A stretch of DNA of 64,000 nt from Diphasiastrum complanatum (taxonomy: Eukaryota; Streptophyta; Lycopodiopsida; Lycopodiales; Lycopodiaceae), in NCBI GenBank assembly GCA_029204225.1, contig CM055096.1:29814995-29878994 (forward strand). Reading direction: 5' to 3'. The translations under genes and the position numbers were made by a program. The notes under the pieces are model-generated. The model was not told the origin of the DNA. It saw only the letters and a program-made list of their open reading frames with translations, and did not search any database. The number at the start of each line of letters is the position of its first letter. Position 1 is the first letter of the stretch. Positions 47,277 through 60,299 of the stretch are shown here, piece after piece.

Positions 47277-50200
47277 TTCTTCCCCCCTTAAACCAGTTCT
47301 ATCCTCAGAACGAGTAACTAGGAAAAACCCAATTTGTATGCTTTTAACTCTTCCCATGAATCATTATGCTCAATTTGACCAACCAACCTAAGCAAGCACA
47401 CAAAGATAGAACAAGTTCTCAATTGTTTATCTCTGATCCCGAGTACTCATTCAGGGTCCAAAGGTACATTGAGTAATAAATCTTTCAAATGGGCAAAATC
47501 TTCAATACATCAAACTATCATCATCATATAAACTAAATTTACATGATACACTGGATGAGCAGTTGACCAAACCTGAAGATTAAGCTTAAAAGCTAACAAA
47601 TCAATCATTCAATTTTCACAATTACCTTGAAAATCAATCTTTAGTCTGACTTCAATATCAAATAAGTATTTAGAGATGGGATAATTCTCAAATTATTTCT
47701 CTCTACACTGAAATACTATATCGACCTTTTAGGAGTACACTAAAAGATAGAATTCCCTATTGGGTTTGATTCTCTCCAATCTAACAACATCACCTTCATG
47801 TACTTCAATTTACATGAATCACTGTGTGAGTCCTCACCTTACATTGAAAATCAATGTTCAAAAGTTAAAGATCCAAAACAATTATAGTCCAAGACTATCC
47901 ACAATTGCTCGTAGACCTGTCATAAATGCTTGTTGGTACAAAACTCATCCCACCAAAATCTCTTAGGAGATCCATCAAGATAAAAATGACTTCAACCTAG
48001 TCCTGAGTATCCAGATACTCTCCTGAGATAAGTGCTCTATCCCTAGTATCATACGCCAGAAAATAGCAACCATTCAATCTTGATAGACTTAACTACTCCT
48101 ACTTATCCGAAGATTTTAGGCTGAAAAACAATACACAAGCATTCCTTGACTACAATTTGTAAAGGTAAGCAAATTCCTCATAAGTAAACAATTACTTAAT
48201 GAAAATGCCTGTGAGATCCAAACAATCTCAAGTTTGTACACAAATTTAGAGTTCAGATAACAAATCTAAATTTTAACTCCACCAATTGATCAAGGATTAC
48301 TCATCATCTTAAGAATCATCATATTTCTCATATAATCATCTAATGACCTTTAAGTATCAATTTATGATCCGTCAATCATAAACATTAAGAATCTTATGAT
48401 TCGTCAATCATAATCTATCAGATTCTAAACCCATACTTAATCATTTAGAGATACTGGAGTATATGCACAACATACCACTCAGAAAATATAAGAAACATTC
48501 TGAAATCTTTTCCACAAGGAAAATTACTAGATTCCAAGACTATTCTTCCATCTCGATTCTTAACTAGATTATGAGTTCCAAATTCTAGAATCAACCAAGT
48601 GATTAAAGACCATTATAACACTTGTCTTTAACAATAATAAACTTTATACAATCACCTAGGACCACATCTAGAGATTATAATGTTCTGCTGAATTTCAACT
48701 GAATTCAATGGTTATCCTTGATATTAGTTAGACTCTGTCATCCAATATCTGTATATGAGCTCACTGGGATATAGTCAATAACTTAGGATATTTCTCCTTC
48801 AAGAAATATTCTATATCAAGAAACTTCTATATTCTATGCACAGTTCTCAAAAATGAATCCAAATGACTCACTAATCATGTGACTTATAAGCAATATAGAT
48901 CAAAATAAACAGTTTTCGGTGAATTCTCTTCACACTGCTTATTTATCCGATTAACTTCTAATAAGGAGTAATCCAATTACTCAAGTTAATTGTATATGAT
49001 TCAGAAATCTTAAATGTCTAGGTGCAGATCTCAATTATACATGTATAACACCACATTTAGATCTTCTTCTAAACCATAGATAAGTTAATGAATTATCTTT
49101 TCCACAAAAAGAAACCTTAACCTGCAAGTAACTGTTCCACACATTACTTGTTCATATGTCACTCTGACTAGTTTAAGTATATGATAGAAACTCACTACAT
49201 AGGAAACACATAGTAGATCCACAAAATTAAGATGTACATAAGCAACTCATCCAACTATGTTCCTATACATAAACATAGGCTATAAACTGACAAATATCCA
49301 CAATCTGCATATGTTACTCACATAATTCACTGAGAATTTTGCAACTCAGCTACCAAAGAACTCTATTTCTCATGAGTAAATAACATATCTGGGAAATCTT
49401 TGAAGTGAATAATTCCACATCACAAGTTTTCCAACCATATACCTCTTATTAACAAAATTTCTTCTACAAATCAGCCTACAACAGATCTTAGTGTACAAAC
49501 CAAGATTAGGCTAACTCATACAGACATCTTTGGACATTGAGTTAAGATTAAAGCTTTATTGCACTGATCCAATCCATAACAAAATGGTACTTGGTAACAA
49601 TCAGTGAATCTCAATTTAATCTTTATCACTACTTCCCAATTAATGAATACCTCACAGCTCAGTAACCCCAAAACTCATCTAGTTCCAGATTACTCAAAAT
49701 AATCACTTAGAGAGTTTGTCTATTTCAAACTGGATAGTTCTACCATTGCACACATACAAGATTTTTTTTTCCAAAATCATTACAATTGGCTGATTCCACA
49801 AAAGACTTATTCCTATCTTTTCTTCCCCCCTTTTAAAAAAGAAATTCCATAATTTGATTTAAAAGTTCCTAGGAGACAACGTATAAGATATCAAAGATTC
49901 GAAAAAGTCAATAATGAGTATCCAATACTATTACAAACAGGACTTTTTCCTCAGAATCATAGAATATCTTATCCCAAATGATAGAAATATTACCTCTCAA
50001 TAATCAACTATCAAATAGAGACTAATATTAGGGTTCAGGAAACCTAAGTTCCGAGCCATATTCAAAAATCTTATATGGAAGTACAATTTCATATAATTAT
50101 AACAGTCCTTCGGAACAAATTTCTACACTGGAAGGAATTATATGAATCTCAATCCAATTGTCATGTATTAAGAAAGTTCTAAAGGGTAGAGGTTTAATAA

Positions 50201-53194
50201 TATAGAGAAATAGATTTAAGGGCTTCCATATTTTTTTTTAATGAGATACCATTTAGGGATCGATCTATATCTCATAATTCCCAAAATACCCTTAACAAAA
50301 ACCAATGGACTCTGTTAGTATTACCATTACATCAATCCCTAACCATTGGTCTACATATCATTCTACCCAAAAAAATCCCCTTTAGAATCACTGATGTCCC
50401 ATACCACCAGCTTTTCCTCCAAGAATCCTCTGCATCCAGATCTATTTTGCCCAAAAAGTCAAAAAAGACAATTTGGCTATCATATACCCAAATATAGGAT
50501 TATATTCACAACCAATTCCAGGAGATAATCCTAACAATTGAAATCTCTCATGCTTCTTTAGTGTTACTCAAAGAATACCATTTCATATTGTACCCAACAT
50601 GGACAAACAGAATGTATCATCCCAATACATAGAATGTATCACTAACCTAAAAGAAACATAGATTTCAACAAAAACCGAATCTCATACTGTCCTAGATATC
50701 CAATATCTATTCCAAAATCGGTAAAAAGAACTTAATTCTTTTAACAAGTTAGATTTCTCTTGGTTGTTACTATCATTATAGAGAAATACTCTATAACTGA
50801 AAAGAATCCAAATTACTTCCATGAATGGATTATCAATCTTGCCACCACTTTTTCCTTAGAATCCTTGAAATTCTAATTCACACTGGGGAAAAGGAATCCA
50901 AATTCCCAGAGGCAGCCTTCTTAAATAATTTCCAATTTTATTCTAACTTGCAATTAGTTATACTTCAGGAATTGAATGTAAATCAAATAATTTGATCCTT
51001 AAGACCAACAATCATCTACATATCAGACTTCCACTTTTTTTTTCCCCTTCCAAAAATGGTTCAAGTTAACAAAACCCCAAATTTGTACCAGGAAAAAATT
51101 CAATTTGGTATCGTTAACTTTAGCAGTAATCACCCTGACAGTTTTGATTTGTTCATTAAGTGTCGCACTTAATTTCTAGCAAATCCCCTTATAGACCAGC
51201 ATAGAACTGTTCTACTGGATTTACATTACTCTTGGTCCTTATTGATCCCGAGAACAAGAAATGGTCCTTAATTGATAGATTCACAAAATCTTCAACTAAA
51301 AGTGAAGGGTACAGTGATCTTAACAATCGACTGATTTCAACTTAGTAAGATCATTCACTTTATAAGTCATTTCTGTTTGATCAATAACCAAAGAATAGGA
51401 ACAAATCGAAAACGTCCATGGTTTCTTCAAATTTTACGTAAACTGGGATTTTCATGTTCCATTCAATATGGACCTAAACTGTGAAAATCGACCAAACATC
51501 GACTTGACAGTTTCACAGTTACCATCTCATATTGGAAGGATTCTGAAACATCCAGCATGCATCCTACATGACATGCAGTGATTTCAATAAAAATCAATTT
51601 TTACGTAAATTGCCAAGAAACTGGGAAATTAGCATTGGGATTCACAAAATCAGTTCGAAATGGACCAATTGTGAAAATCGATTAAAATGATCGATTTATC
51701 AAATTCATAGGCACTGTCACATCTCAAAACTCGACATGCACTGATTTTTATGAAAAAATGAAAAAAGAAATCTCATAATTAGCCTAGCCACTAGGAAATC
51801 TGCTTTTTGAACTAGAATTGCCAAAAATAGCTTCATGCAAGATATCTTCTAATCAATCTACTGATTATGCATGCAACATGCATCCATGCATGCATACAGG
51901 TCTATCCATACATTTTCATCAACAGACAAGCACTACACTGAATTACAAGCATGCATGCATCAGAACAATTTTGCAAATTTTAGTTCAAAAATTGCCAAAC
52001 TTCTGACAGCCATAACTTTCTCTACAGGACACCAAATTGGTCGTTGTAAAGCACAATACGGAGGGAGAGTGGGTCTACAAGGCACTTGCCACATCACCTT
52101 GCCACCTAGGCTTCACACGTTTGAGCAGTAAATGCATGAAAAACAGGTAGGAGGGTGCACTTTTGTGGAGAGGAATCATCAAAAGTCACATCCCAGTCCA
52201 ATAAGCCTTGGATCAGAGGTTACAAGCACTCTACTAAGGTTCATTAGAGAGGCATAGAAGCTTCTAACAGGTCCATCAAGCAATCATATGCTCAGATCAT
52301 GCAAAAAATGCATTTTTAGCCTCCTTCAACAAGCAAAACTTCAACATGAAGGTGTCTAATGCTCACCTATCCAAATTGGATGCATGATGGCTCAAAACAG
52401 ACGCAATCCATCATATCTTTAAGCTTATAACAAGAACCAACAGGTTCAGACCCCAATTGAGAGGTATTCATGCTCAAAAATCATCAAAAATACACTAATT
52501 TTTGGTGTTTTGAGCCCCCTAATGGTGTCTAATCCCTTCCAAACTTCATGAAAGCTCAGGGACAGCTGAATTACATCTCTGAAAACGTTCATACCAAGTC
52601 TTGGCTGAGAATTGTGAGATCTACCCCAAAATTAGTCCAAAAAATATCAAAAAACCTTGGTTTTTGACCAATTTTGACCAAAATTTGTGGGAAAAATTCC
52701 ACAAATTCGTGCAATCAGATCCAAATCCCTATAAATCCATTGCATGCAAGCACGAAAAGTTCTGATTCTAGTCAAATATGGTTTCTATAGCCCATTTATG
52801 GTCCAAAAACCCCAAATTTTGGTCCAAAATCACTATTTAATCAACCTTTTGACTATTCCAACATCATGCAATCATTAGAGCCAATCAATAATGACTGGAA
52901 AACAGCAAGTAAAATCTGGAAAACGTACAACACCAGTACCTATGATCAATTTCAAACAAAAAACTTCAATTCTAGGTGAAAAATCCACTAAAATCATCAA
53001 AAATCCATAAATTTCAACCTCTCCCATGATTATGATCTTTAGGCTGAAAGTACACCAAATTCAGAGAAGCCACCTACTTGGAGATCAATTCCACCACCTG
53101 GAAGTAACAGGCAAGGAGAAATCCACAAAAACTGAGAAAATACAAGAAGTAGCTCCACCTTCTGATTGATGCAAATCCATAGCTCTGATACCAC
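47277..53194. other. Interior of the 6.9-kb LARD, no genes
   Basis: AT-rich, with only short random ORFs. Next to the LTRs are the polypurine tract (left) and primer site (right). Between them I see no domain and no clear tandem repeats beyond scattered GCATGCAT palindromes near 51870-51960. Confidence 0.75.
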
Positions 53195-53683
53195 TGTAAG
53201 GATCATCAAATGAAGATCTGACTAGATCCTGTTGCAAAACAACCAAAATGACACCTGTGGAGCAAAATCACCCATCCAAACCTAGATCCCTCCTGGAGTT
53301 TCCTCCTGAACCTAGCCCCCAAGCCATAGTGAAGAACCTAAGAGAGAGGAGGAGAAACTGGCTCAAGAAACTGAATTTCCAATAGGAGGATGGGCGAGTT
53401 TCCAATGAACATATTCTCCTCATGAGAGAGAGAATATTCTCCCTAGGATCCCCATGCAACCGATATTGAGCTATTGACCTCCTATTCTTGCATTAAAGCA
53501 GTCCTTCACTATGCATGTGCTCCTATGTCCAATTATAGGTCTGGGTCCTCATATGATTATTAATTACTTTACAGGCCAAGCCTGGAGTGACAAGGCATAG
53601 CTAATAACCATATACACCTGGAGTGACCGGCTATCCACGCCAGGAATTATTTCGATTTCCTTATATAGGACATGGACGTAACA
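53195..53683 (-). repeat. 5' LTR of the 6.9-kb LARD
   Basis: 489 bp. On plus it runs TGTAAGGATCATC to GGACGTAACA, followed by GATAT. The minus-strand primer site lies directly left of it. Confidence 0.9.
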
Positions 53684-53686
53684 GAT

Positions 53687-54746
53687 ATGTTCGATGATTC
53701 CAACCCGTTGGGCCCAAATGAAATTTTTGAGATGCCCAAGAGTCCAGGACCCTTTGATACCCAATCCCCGAGAAAAGGATTCGAATAGTTCTATGACAAT
53801 TCTATTGTTTTAGATGATTCTTTTCAGATCAATCAGCAAGATCAAGAAGGCGTAGCACCAGACACCATCAGGGTCGATCATGCGGTCATATCTCCGAAGT
53901 AGTGTGATGCCACGGTGCCAGAAGGATTTGAAGAACAAGATGTTTTTGAAGAAGAAGAACTGGCCAGACACCAGAGCCAAACCAGTACAATCCCCACAAG
54001 TGCTACTCCTACTGTTCCTGCTACAACCCAAGTGGATTCTGGTGACAAATTAGGTTTAGTATCAAACCTTGCACGAGTGATCTAGACCATGCTCGATGAA
54101 AAGAAAGACATGGATAAACGAATATCAGAGCTGGGTACCGAGAATACACTGATAAGCAAGAAGGTTATTCAGTTGAATCGTGAGATCAAGATTGTCAAGC
54201 AACATGAGACAAAAGTTGAAGTTGAACTGAAGAAAGGCACACAAACTGCTGAGCGCCTCGAAGAATATGTGGCAACTCTTTAGAATTCATTCATGACAAC
54301 ACAAGATCAAGTGGAAAAAGTAGTCCAAGATGCTAAACAATAGGTCCTACTGCTGGTTGGTCGAGCTTGAACGTGAACGTCTTCAAGGTGAATTGGATGC
54401 GACCACCCTTGAACGCGATTCTTATCTGTAGACACAAGTGCCTGATCGTCCAGTCACACCGGACGAAATCAGATACCTATTCAAGAAAGTTGAAACCTAC
54501 CACACTGCATTGGTAGGGTTTCAAAAAAAAATTGATAAACTCAAACGTACGGCAACCACTGAGTTGGCAAAGGCAAAAGCAATCATCAAATATTATGAAA
54601 AGACAGCCATTCAAGTGTTGGAAGCCGGCCCTCAGATTCCAGTTTCTATGATGCCGCAGTTCTCGCCTCAGCACCAAGATCAGGATTGTGTAGTGTTAAT
54701 GGATGTTAGAGTTAGATGTGGATCTTCCATACATGCTGAATTATGA
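53687..54746 (+). pseudogene. Coiled-coil ORF, right part of the gypsy accessory ORF
   Basis: Continues the reading interrupted at 46790. The first ~700 bp is one frame broken only by TAG codons (near 53787, 53900, 54082, 54281, 54341). A frameshift near 54350 is followed by another TAG near 54428 and an open stretch at 54438-54746. Composition is acidic, then Ser/Thr/Pro rich, then a clear heptad-type coiled coil (KDMDKRISELGTENTLISKK, QLNREIKIVKQHETKVEVEL, FKKVETYHTALVGFQKKIDK). No enzyme motif. It could be a structural or accessory protein of the element. Confidence 0.5.
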
Positions 54747-54785
54747 GATATGATATCACCTCACAGGATTGAACCTACGCGTGTG

Positions 54786-56350
54786 TAGGATATGCATCCA
54801 CTAAAAAAGCATACAAGATTTATTTGCCCTCTACTGACAAGAATGTTGTTAGTAGAGATGTGATCTTCCATGAAGATCAGAAATTTAACTTGGATGATGC
54901 ACAGATCAAGGAGACTCATGCAAGATCTACAATCATCAATCTTGATGTTGTTCAAGAAGAGGTGAGGCCGAGGCTTGAGGAAGAGCAAATTCAAGCTACC
55001 ACACCAAGAAGATCTACACGAGCAAGATCTGAGCCAAGGAGGCTCACATATGATGAAGAAGGAAGGCAAGTGGATGGTGAAACTTCCTATCATGCACTTT
55101 TTATATCAGATGAAGTGCCTAAGGATGTCCAATAAGCTTTTCAATCCAAGGAGTGGGTTGAAGCAATGACCCAAGAATTTGAAGCCTTGATGTCAAATAA
55201 CACATGGGAGCTTGTGGAGCCACCAAACAACATGCATGTGATTGGATGTAAGTGGGTATTCAGAATCAAGTATAATCATGATGGATCTATCAATAAGTAT
55301 AAAGCAAGACTTTGTGCCAAAGGCTACTCACAGATCAAAGGTCTTGACTATGAAGACACCTTTGCACCAGTTGCAAAGATGGTAACAATTCAAATACTCA
55401 TCTCTCTTGCATGTTTTCACAAATGGAGTATGTTCCAGCTTGATGTTTCTAATGCATTTCTCAATGGTTACCTTGAGGAGGAGATTTATATGGAGCAACC
55501 TCCAGGTTTTGTGAAGGAAGGTGATGAATCAAAAGTTTGTCTTTTGTTCAAAAGTCTGTATTGACTGAAACAGGCACCAAGGTCTTGGTATGCAAGGCTC
55601 AATTCCTATCTCATATCACTCAGATTTTGTCTAAGTGAATATGACCCTTCTCTATATTATAAGTTTGTAGATAACTCTGTAATTATTCTTCTCATCTATG
55701 TAAATGATATCATTCTTTGTGGAAACAATGAGTAGTTAGTTGAAGAAACTAAGCATGCACTTGGTACTGAGTTTCAGATGCAAGACTTAGGAGTTCTTCA
55801 CTATATTCTAGGCCTTGAAATAAATTTTTGGAAAGGTCATGCATTTATAAGCCAAAGTAGATATGCACTTTTCATGCTCAGGAAATTCCATATGGAGAAC
55901 TGTAAAGGCATAGATACACCTATGGAGCACACTGTAAAAGTTCCTATTAAAGATGATGAAAAATCCTTTGAGGACATCACTCTTTATAGGAGTTTTATTG
56001 GCTCACTTATTTAGTTTACAGTGACTAGGCCTGATCTAAGCTTTTGTGTTCATAAGCTAAATCAACACATGCAGGATCCAAAGTTATATCATTGGAAGTT
56101 GGCTAAAAGAGTCTTGAGGTATATATCTTCTACCTTGGATTATGGACTATACTATGAAGGAGAATATTTGATTTTGATTGCTTTTTCAGATTCAGATTTT
56201 GCAAGAGACAGGTTGGATAGGAAATCCACAAGTGCTTACACTATATTTCTTGGAGGAAATTTGGTTTCTTGGCTATCAAAGAAGCAGGCAACTATTTCCT
56301 TATCATCATGTGAAGCTGAATACAAATCTCTTACAACCACAACAAAGTAG
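54786..56350 (+). pseudogene. Ty1/copia pol remnant with mutated catalytic box
   Basis: Starts in the segment after integrase (KAYKIYLPSTDKNVVSRDV), then EWVEAMTQEFEALMSNNTW and the RVT_2 core (WVFRIKYNHDGSINKYKARL, DYEDTFAPVAKM, QLDVSNAFLNGYLEEEIYM). After a TGA at 55562-55564 comes LKQAPRSWYARL, then YVNDIILCG, where the catalytic YVDD has become YVND. Then QDLGVLHYILGLE, DTPME, TRPDLSFCVHKLNQ and RNase H (DRKSTSAYT, SWLSKKQATISLSSCEAEY). It ends at TAG 56348-56350. Stops at 55132, 55562, near 55733, 56012 and 56348 make it non-functional. No LTR was identified. Confidence 0.9.
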
Positions 56351-56359
56351 GTTTTATGG

Positions 56360-59300
56360 ATCAAAGGAGATTTTTCCTCTCGGTCACCCACACTCTCTCC
56401 TCCCCTCTCACTCGCTAACGAACACCCCCTTGCAGCATCTGCTCTGCTGCCTATGTGTAAATTTGTCAATTTTCCTGCATCGATTGTTGCTTGTTCATGT
56501 CGCATCTGTTCCAGCGCATCTCTCTTCATGTGCAACGTGTGGAGTAACCATCAGATTGCAAAGTTGCGGGTGTATATGCTGGATAATTTGATGAGCGGGG
56601 TGTTGGGAAATGTGAGCAACGTTGAGCGACAAGAAGAGATTTGTCAGAGTGGGAAAACGTCAGATTGGATGGGAAAGCAAAGGATTATTAATTAATGGAG
56701 AGTTGAAACTTCAAATAGATCAAGGTGCCTCTTTTTGGAGGTGGCCGACCTCAAAGAAAATCCCTACAAAATAGTACCATGTGACTTGGCCTTGATTCAA
56801 GCATAATTCAAGGAATGAAAAGCAACTTGATTCAATCAAATCCTATCCTACTTATGTACACTGTGGATGATACATGCCAATCCATCATGATGCCACATGG
56901 CATGAATCTAATTGCTAGGCTTTAGGAGAGGCCATGCCGTGAAAAGTGGCTCAAATATTTTTTGTACCTACATCCACTAGACAAATTTGGTGAGAAACTC
57001 AAAAACCAATAACATTTTTCACAGAGTGTCTTTGTGTCTTGTGGTCATTTGAGTCTCATATGCTTGTTTTGGCCATGGCTCTTTTTTTAGGCAATCTTGG
57101 AGTACCTACACATTTAATCATGATTAGTTCTTAAGAACATCTAGTTCATCTTAGATTATTCAATCTTGCATGTATCCTTGGGTTACATGTCTCATATGTA
57201 CCTATGCATGCCAACCCACTTACGATTATCTCAAAATTTCCATAACAATTTTCACAAAAAGAAAAAACGTAAGCCATAAATGAGATTAACAAAAAAGAAT
57301 TTTGTATTGTTGTAAGGTATGCCTTGAATTTTTTTACATAAAGTGGAAATGAGAACTATCAATTTACCTTTGGGATTGCTAAATGATAAAAAGCATTTTT
57401 TTTCAAATAAGTTCCCACAATTCTTGAAGAAGAATTCTTTAGCATTAGAATGTTTACTCCATAAATTGAATAGTCTACATCTATTCAAAAGAGCCAAAAG
57501 GCACTTAAATGATGATGGCACTAAATCTTCTTCTCATCAGTAAAGGATGGTGTGATGCTTGTTACTCTATTGCAAAAGAATTTACACAAAGTAGTAGGAA
57601 ATTGACGATATATTTTGAAGACGTTCCAAGAGCACTAAAAGAGAGCACATTCTACAATCACTGCTCATACAATCAATGCAAATTGTGTAGATCTACAACA
57701 TGAACTAATAATGCTACATTATGTCAACAAATTCCCCAAAAAAGTCACGATACAAGAGATTGATACCAAAATAACATTATGCAATTAGCATACAAGAACA
57801 TGAGGCACACTCAATTAAAGTGGCCATTTTGTAACTTATCATTAAGCAAGTTTTAAAGGTTAGACTAGAATAGTTGATCCTAGTAAATTGAGGTGGTTGG
57901 AACAAATAGTTGACTTCGGCTTCGACAAGTAACAAAAAGCCTCTCTATTATTAAAATTAAAAACTCTTCTTCAAAAATCAGATCCTTGTTTTGCTAATTC
58001 CAAATTTGAAAAGAGTGGTTTCTCCTATCTCCAATGCTCTCTCTTTTGTTTCTATTTCTTCTTTTGAAATGCTTTCTGATTATGAATGTTAGTGCATTTT
58101 TCCATGCTTAAGAATGGCTTGTAGGTGACAAGAGCAAGCATCCAAGCTTTGTGGGTTCCATTCTATTCCCAAGCGTTAAAGATAATGCTTAAAGTACAGT
58201 TAGGGAAGTAAAGTTCATCAAATAGTCTTAACAAATAGTTACCTGATTAGTATTGAACAAATAGATTAGAATTGTTGATTACTATTGGAGTGAGTGCATT
58301 GTACTCTTATGTGATTCTAGAAGCTCGGGTATATGGTTCACAATAACTAAATTTGTAATTTCTACATGCTTTTATGCTTGTGAAGGATGAAAAGATTAAA
58401 GAACATACTCAGACTATGGAGAGAGAGGAATAGAAGCAATGAATGTTGCTTTTCATTGAGTTTAGTTTTGTGATTGCTACAAAAATACAACATGAATGAA
58501 ATAATCCAAGGTGCAATTATATCAAAGAAAGCTATGCTACAATCTACAGAAAAATTTTAATGCATATGATACAAGAACAAATTTTACCGTACATTTGTTA
58601 TAATTACATTATCATGCTATCACATTCTCTTTTGCAATTCAGCATCATCTATCTTAATTCTTGTATTTTGTTAAAAAATAAAATCTGACCCAAATTTGAG
58701 CTTATGGGAAGTTACAAAACTTTTCAATGCTAGTAGCTACACCATGACAAGTCAACCTTTCCTACTTCACAATTCTACTTAAAACTAAAGCATTAAAGCA
58801 TTAAAAGTAAACTTCTTGAGAGAGAACATCTTTTAGAATCAAGAATTTGTTTTCAGCATCAATGACAGGAACTTTGTAGATCAAGTGATAGCAAAAGGCT
58901 GCATTACTGATTCTAGTAGTGTCATGCAATGTCTTGCATCCTTGATTTCAATGTCCATGAATGATAGTCTTGAATTTTTGTTCATGTTCACATGCAAAAG
59001 CTAATATAAAAATTTGTAGCAGCATTAATTGTATTGTATAGGTGCTTTCTCAGGAAAATCGAAATCTTGCCCACTTATTTTGGTTCTCAAACAAGGATAT
59101 AAGTTCTCAGTCAATAAACACCTCAAACCTCTTGCTTTTGAAGGAAATAGGAATCAATATAAGAAGATTACGATTAGTAACTTAAATCACTTTAGACGAG
59201 CTATTCAATTATTGTATACATGAACATACTTTCAATAGTAACTAGTAGAAACTCAGAAGAAGAAAAAAGACTATACACCTCTACTTTCAAGTCCTTCAAA

Positions 59301-59385
59301 TAGGCTATATGCGTGCTGCTAATAATTTAATCCAGGATGCAGCATTTAACAAAACAAATGAGATGGCAGAGCATAAAAAAGGATG
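56360..59385. other. AT-rich DNA, no gene supported
   Basis: Short ORFs only. No repeat family, RNA gene or domain was recognised on either strand. Confidence 0.5.
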
Positions 59386-59391
59386 AACTAA

Positions 59392-59605
59392 TCAAATTGA
59401 TTGATAGGAATACGTGACTGCCATCAACAAGACCCATTGACGTATACCAATAATTGATCCAAGTGCCTGCACATAATAACAAACATAACTTGCTTAAAAA
59501 AATTGAGGAAACATTTAATGAAGTGATTTTCCCAGCATAGAGAAGTCTAGGGGCATGACCGTACTTGGTGCAGCAAGAGCATATATGAAATATAATAGGA
59601 ACCAA
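59392..59605 (-). other. Possible terminal exons of an unidentified minus-strand membrane-protein gene
   Basis: 59466-59392 follows TTATGTGCAG and encodes ALGSIIGIRQWVLLMAVTY then YSYQSI and a TGA at 59392-59394: a hydrophobic C-terminus. Just upstream a frame reads KYGHAPRLLYAGKITSLN (about 59575-59520), which would join it in phase at a weak donor (GTTTCC). Family not recognised. Confidence 0.3.
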
Positions 59606-60056
59606 GCCCTTTTACCGTTCATTTGATATTGTTTCTATCTTATTGATCTTGACTTTGCTATCCTGTTTTCTTATCTATATATTGAATTTCAAAAAGAAGT
59701 ACATCTGTATGATTTCTATATATAGTAGTCTCTGTATAAACTCATTACTTTACTGCCAAAATGAAAAAGACACTCGTAACAGAAGGCTTTCAGGAAAAAG
59801 GAAAAACCTTTGAATTTCTTGAAAACCTCACCCCTGAACAGACCACTAAAGAACATGTAACAGCCATCATTGTCTCCTGATCAATCATCCTATAGCTTTA
59901 AAGGAGATGATTGCTCAAGACTGTTTCTGCTCTGTATCTCAGCTATTAACTCTGATTTGTCATATTGGCAGGCCATCTAGTGGTAGACCGGATGTTGCAA
60001 TGCATGCTGTACAATTGTGTAATAACACATAATAAAGGTAGGTTTAGAAATGTTAC

Positions 60057-60117
60057 CTGATCTCAATCACAATGTCCCAATAGGTTCCTGTTCTGTAGCT
60101 AACTGATGTTCTTGCAG
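60057..60117 (-). other. Possible internal exon, 61 nt
   Basis: Bounded by CCATATTGCAG and AG|GTAACA on the minus strand. In one phase it encodes ARTSVSYRTGTYWDIVIEI. Good splice sites and protein-like content suggest a real exon of the same unidentified minus-strand gene. Confidence 0.35.
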
Positions 60118-60299
60118 CTGCAATATGGAAACAAAAGGAAGATATAAGGATCTGTAAGGGAGCTCAGGAGCATAAAAAGGAAAATGGCATATTGAGATGG
60201 ACATACATCGTGATTCCACTTAGAAATTGAGTTGACGAGAGTTCCAATACAGCACATACCAGGATTGAATACATTATTGTTTCTTTCTATAAGCAAGAA

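Larger units (their letters stand above)
46791..53683 (-). mobile_element. Non-coding LTR retrotransposon (LARD type), 6.9 kb, TSD GATAT
   Basis: LTRs at 53195-53683 (5', minus) and 46791-47276 (3', minus), TGTTA(C/T)GTCC...CCTTACA, low-to-mid 90s per cent alike by eye. Perfect target duplication GATAT at 46786-46790 and 53684-53688. Primer site at 53182-53193 (GCTCTGATACCA on plus) adjoins the 5' LTR. A polypurine tract (minus TTAAGGGGGGAAGAA) adjoins the 3' LTR at 47277-47291. The 5.9-kb interior has no gag, protease, RT or integrase and no ORF above ~90 codons. It must be mobilised in trans. It sits inside the accessory ORF of the gypsy element. Confidence 0.92.

Noticed and set aside
53687-54746. 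TAG reassigned as a sense codon
   Set aside because: The intact WAK-like gene uses the standard code, other remnants carry TAA and TGA too, and CHG-site deamination explains TAG bias.
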